Part shown: positions 16,474-18,083 of the stretch, in pieces | Position numbering within the stretch: position 1 is the stretch's first letter | Layout of the letters: each line of letters begins with the position of its first letter | NCBI GenBank assembly: GCA_022424815.1 | Contig: JAKMGS010000022.1 | Location: 1-18,083, forward strand | Direction: 5' to 3' | Length of the DNA stretch: 18,083 bases | DNA from: Schleiferiaceae bacterium | GTDB taxonomy: Bacteria > Bacteroidota > Bacteroidia > Flavobacteriales > Schleiferiaceae | Notes under the pieces: model-generated | The model's input: the letters and a program-made list of their open reading frames with translations, nothing else | Databases searched by the model: none | What the model was told of the DNA's origin: nothing | Position numbers and translations under genes: made by a program

Positions 16474-16504
16474 ATACCAAACGATTTACTAGAACTTTTG
16501 GTAT
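16474..16504. repeat. 8-bp inverted repeat upstream of ruvA
   Basis: ATACCAAA (16474-16481) and its exact reverse complement TTTGGTAT (16497-16504) are separated by 15 bases. The arms are 23 bp apart centre to centre, about two helical turns, and lie 22-52 bases before the ruvA ATG, where a promoter is expected. It could be an operator-like dyad; the low GC and long loop argue against a terminator. Confidence 0.5.
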
Positions 16505-16515
16505 GAGCCTTAACG

Positions 16516-16542
16516 AAAAAAAGCCGCGCATGGCGCGGCCTT
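16516..16542 (-). terminator. Intrinsic terminator after the small T9SS cargo gene
   Basis: On the minus strand a GC-only 7-bp stem (arms 16533-16539 and 16523-16529, loop of three) is followed by seven T residues (16516-16522). It lies about 20 bases after the cargo gene stop and isolates ruvA-sprA from it. The + strand side lacks a good T run. Confidence 0.9.
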
Positions 16543-16558
16543 TAATTAGTCAACAAGC

Positions 16559-17236
16559 TTAATCTCTTATTATGAGCTTTTTAAAGGTAGTCCCATCTAC
16601 ACTGTAGAGGTACACTCCATTGCTCAACTCCGCCACCGAGATGGAGTTTTTCCCTGGATTCAAGGCTTTGGTTTTTACCAATGCTCCGAGGGCATTGTAG
16701 ATAACAAATTGACCACTCTTAGAGGTTTCCACTGTGATATAATTCCGAGCGGGATTCGGATACAACTTATCCGCTGTAATTTGCACATCTGCAGTACCCA
16801 TTGTTGGTCCCGCAGAAATTTGCACCCATACGCTCAAACTATCGCTAGGATCCTTACCGTTATAAAACACATAGCGAGTACTATCCATACAAGTGGCACT
16901 GGTCGTTGGTGAGTATACGTGACCACTGAAATCATTCTTTTCGTCACCGGCTAAAATATTCACGTAACCGATGCTGTTATCAACATCCGAGCCGTAACAG
17001 TAATCCCAACAGAAATAGGCACTATCATATGCACAGGTGGGGCTGTTGAACGCACGGCGCACGTACACCTCTAAATCTTCGGAGCTGGTATTCTTCACTT
17101 TTATGTGAAATCCATAATCTGCCACAGCTGTAGAATTAACTTCCACCACTGTGTCCTGTTCTACAACAGAAAGTGATTGTGCGTGCGCATTCATTGCGAA
17201 AGCAGCGAATAGAACGAGGTAAAGGGCTTTTTTCAT
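16559..17236 (-). CDS. Secreted protein with T9SS type A sorting domain
   Basis: A 225-residue exported protein. It has a signal peptide (MKKALYLVLFAAFAMNAHA), a beta-rich central region (about 20-145) with four cysteines (C68, C76, C80 in CAYDSAYFCWDYCYG, and C116), and a C-terminal type A sorting domain (about 156-225). The last shows the usual landmarks: LYPNPARNYITVE, FVIYNALGALVKT, NSISVAELSNGVYLYSVDG and a basic end, FKKLIIRD. Such domains direct export by the T9SS and are cleaved at the surface. The FCWDYCY pattern recalls a family of small Bacteroidota secreted proteins, but I cannot name a function. It has its own promoter-like element and terminator, so it is monocistronic. Confidence 0.92.
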   Translation of the reverse strand: MKKALYLVLFAAFAMNAHAQSLSVVEQDTVVEVNSTAVADYGFHIKVKNTSSEDLEVYVRRAFNSPTCAYDSAYFCWDYCYGSDVDNSIGYVNILAGDEKNDFSGHVYSPTTSATCMDSTRYVFYNGKDPSDSLSVWVQISAGPTMGTADVQITADKLYPNPARNYITVETSKSGQFVIYNALGALVKTKALNPGKNSISVAELSNGVYLYSVDGTTFKKLIIRD

Positions 17237-17339
17237 TGGTCACTATTTAATGCTCAAATATAACGAACCCTTTTCACAACGCAACTATGCTCAATTCCAC
17301 TCTTTTTTATTAAATTTCCACTTTCAAAAACACAAATGC
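17237..17339. other. Divergent intergenic region between two secreted-protein genes
   Basis: The 103-base gap is AT-rich and must hold promoters for both directions. For the rightward gene only an imperfect -7 match is visible (TAAATTTC, 17311-17318, 21 bases before the ATG) with no -33 TTG at the right spacing. No terminator is present. Confidence 0.6.
17255..17284 (-). promoter_or_regulatory. Promoter of the small T9SS cargo gene
   Basis: On the minus strand TTG (17282-17284) and TATATTTG (17255-17262) are separated by 19 bases, matching the Bacteroidota -33/-7 promoter arrangement (TTTG, TAnnTTTG). The -7 element lies 18 bases before the ATG at 17236. This is the best promoter match in the window. 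Confidence 0.6.
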
Positions 17340-18083
17340 ATGAAAAAACTTTTACTATCCTTAGCCGCCTTGTTCGCTGCAACAACTGCATTTGCACAAG
17401 GCCAGAGCACGATTTATTCGTGGGACTTTAACAACGGGATGCCTTCAGGTTGGTCACAAGTGACTAACGCTACTGATGGTGGTTTCCAAGCTGGATCTGC
17501 TTCTTCAGTAAGTTCTCAGTACTTCACTATTAGCGATCCAGGATCGAACATCTTGGCCACTAATGATGACGATTGTAACTGTAATAAGGCTGACGAATAC
17601 CTCATTACTGATACGCTGGATTTAAGTAACTACTCAGTGTTGCACGTAACTTTCAAGAGCTTCTACTATGGCGCAACTTATAGTGGTGCTACTGAAGCCG
17701 CTGAATTCTTGTACTCTACGAATGGCGGTTCTTCTTGGACTTCTTTGGCGGATATCACTCCAGGTGCGGATTGGACTTCTCAGTGGATTGATGTAAGTGC
17801 TGCCTGTGGTAATAGCAACGTACAGTTTGCTTTTAACTACCAAGACGGTGGTGGTTGGTTGTACGGTTTAGGTATTGATGACTTTGCCATATTCGCTCCT
17901 TACAACTTCGACATGGCTGTTGAATCTTTGGACATGTTCAGTACAGTTGGTTTGAATAACGCACCTTACACTATTGAAGGTACCATCAAAAACTACGGTG
18001 GAACTACCATCTCTTCGTTGGCCTTAAACTACTCAATCAACGGCGGAACTGCAGTGACTGATAACCTTACTGGTTTATCTATT
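17340..18083 (+). CDS. Secreted jelly-roll (choice-of-anchor J-like) protein, N-terminal part (cut by window edge)
   Basis: The only rightward gene; 248 residues are visible and the frame is open to the edge. The start is MKKLLLSLAALFAATTAFA, a clear signal peptide with likely cleavage before QGQS. A beta-rich domain (about 24-187) shows YSWDFNNGMPSGW, DDDCNCNKADEYLIT (Asp/Asn/Cys-rich, perhaps calcium-binding), TDTLDLSNYS, FLYSTNGGSSWTSL and YGLGIDDFAIF, the pattern of choice-of-anchor J / MAM-like lectin folds. From about residue 190 a second domain (FDMAVESLDMFSTVGL, IEGTIKNYGGTTISS) resembles CARDB/Ig-like repeats. In Bacteroidota such proteins often end in a T9SS sorting domain or an Omp28-like region; the end is not visible, so cargo status is inferred. 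Confidence 0.88.
   Translation, partial: MKKLLLSLAALFAATTAFAQGQSTIYSWDFNNGMPSGWSQVTNATDGGFQAGSASSVSSQYFTISDPGSNILATNDDDCNCNKADEYLITDTLDLSNYSVLHVTFKSFYYGATYSGATEAAEFLYSTNGGSSWTSLADITPGADWTSQWIDVSAACGNSNVQFAFNYQDGGGWLYGLGIDDFAIFAPYNFDMAVESLDMFSTVGLNNAPYTIEGTIKNYGGTTISSLALNYSINGGTAVTDNLTGLSI

Noticed and set aside
1..18083. tRNA, rRNA, riboswitch, insertion sequence, integrase or CRISPR
   Set aside because: None was recognised on either strand; intergenic spaces are too short for most of these, and no terminal inverted repeats or transposase motifs were seen.

Overview
The window looks like a chromosomal segment from a marine-type member of the Bacteroidota, most likely the Flavobacteriia (Flavobacteriales; Cryomorphaceae/Schleiferiaceae-like is a guess). 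Reasons seen in the sequence: a full-length sprA (outer-membrane translocon of the type IX secretion system, T9SS), a secreted protein with a C-terminal T9SS type A sorting domain, TonB transducers of the Bacteroidota type with a paired-cysteine C-terminal domain, paired cytochrome oxidase subunit III genes next to SCO and DUF420 genes, and promoter-like TAnnTTTG elements with no obvious Shine-Dalgarno sequences. No tRNA, rRNA, CRISPR array, insertion sequence or phage gene was seen. No stretch longer than about 110 bases lacks a gene. Every gene except the one at the far right end lies on the minus strand.

Right to left (direction of transcription). At 17340-18083 (+) an unfinished gene encodes a secreted protein with a jelly-roll (choice-of-anchor J-like) domain. 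It diverges from a minus-strand gene (16559-17236) for a small T9SS cargo protein, which ends at a strong intrinsic terminator (16516-16542). Next come ruvA and the 7.3-kb sprA, overlapping by one base, then gcvH, a VanZ-family membrane protein, and three TonB-domain genes: an anchored TonB, a small anchorless secreted TonB-domain protein, and a second anchored TonB with a poly-proline/acidic spacer. A second intrinsic terminator (5742-5770) closes this block.

The left third is a respiratory block: cysQ (bisphosphate nucleotidase), then cyoE/ctaB (heme O synthase), two subunit III genes, subunit IV, SCO copper chaperone, DUF420 (CtaM/YozB-like) protein and a 71-residue CxxC membrane protein, ending with a TolC-family outer-membrane protein cut by the left edge. 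Genes from cyoE to the 71-residue protein are packed with overlaps of 1-8 bases or gaps of 11-29 bases, so they are almost certainly one transcript. They supply heme, copper and peripheral subunits to a heme-copper oxidase whose subunits I and II must be encoded elsewhere.

Most of the content is conserved, recognisable biology. I did not find an obviously new defence, mobile or RNA system. The items most worth a second look are the 71-residue CxxC protein at the end of the oxidase operon, the large histidine- and acid-rich insert in one subunit III, the TonB triplet with an anchorless member, the translational coupling of ruvA to sprA, and the 8-bp inverted repeat upstream of ruvA.
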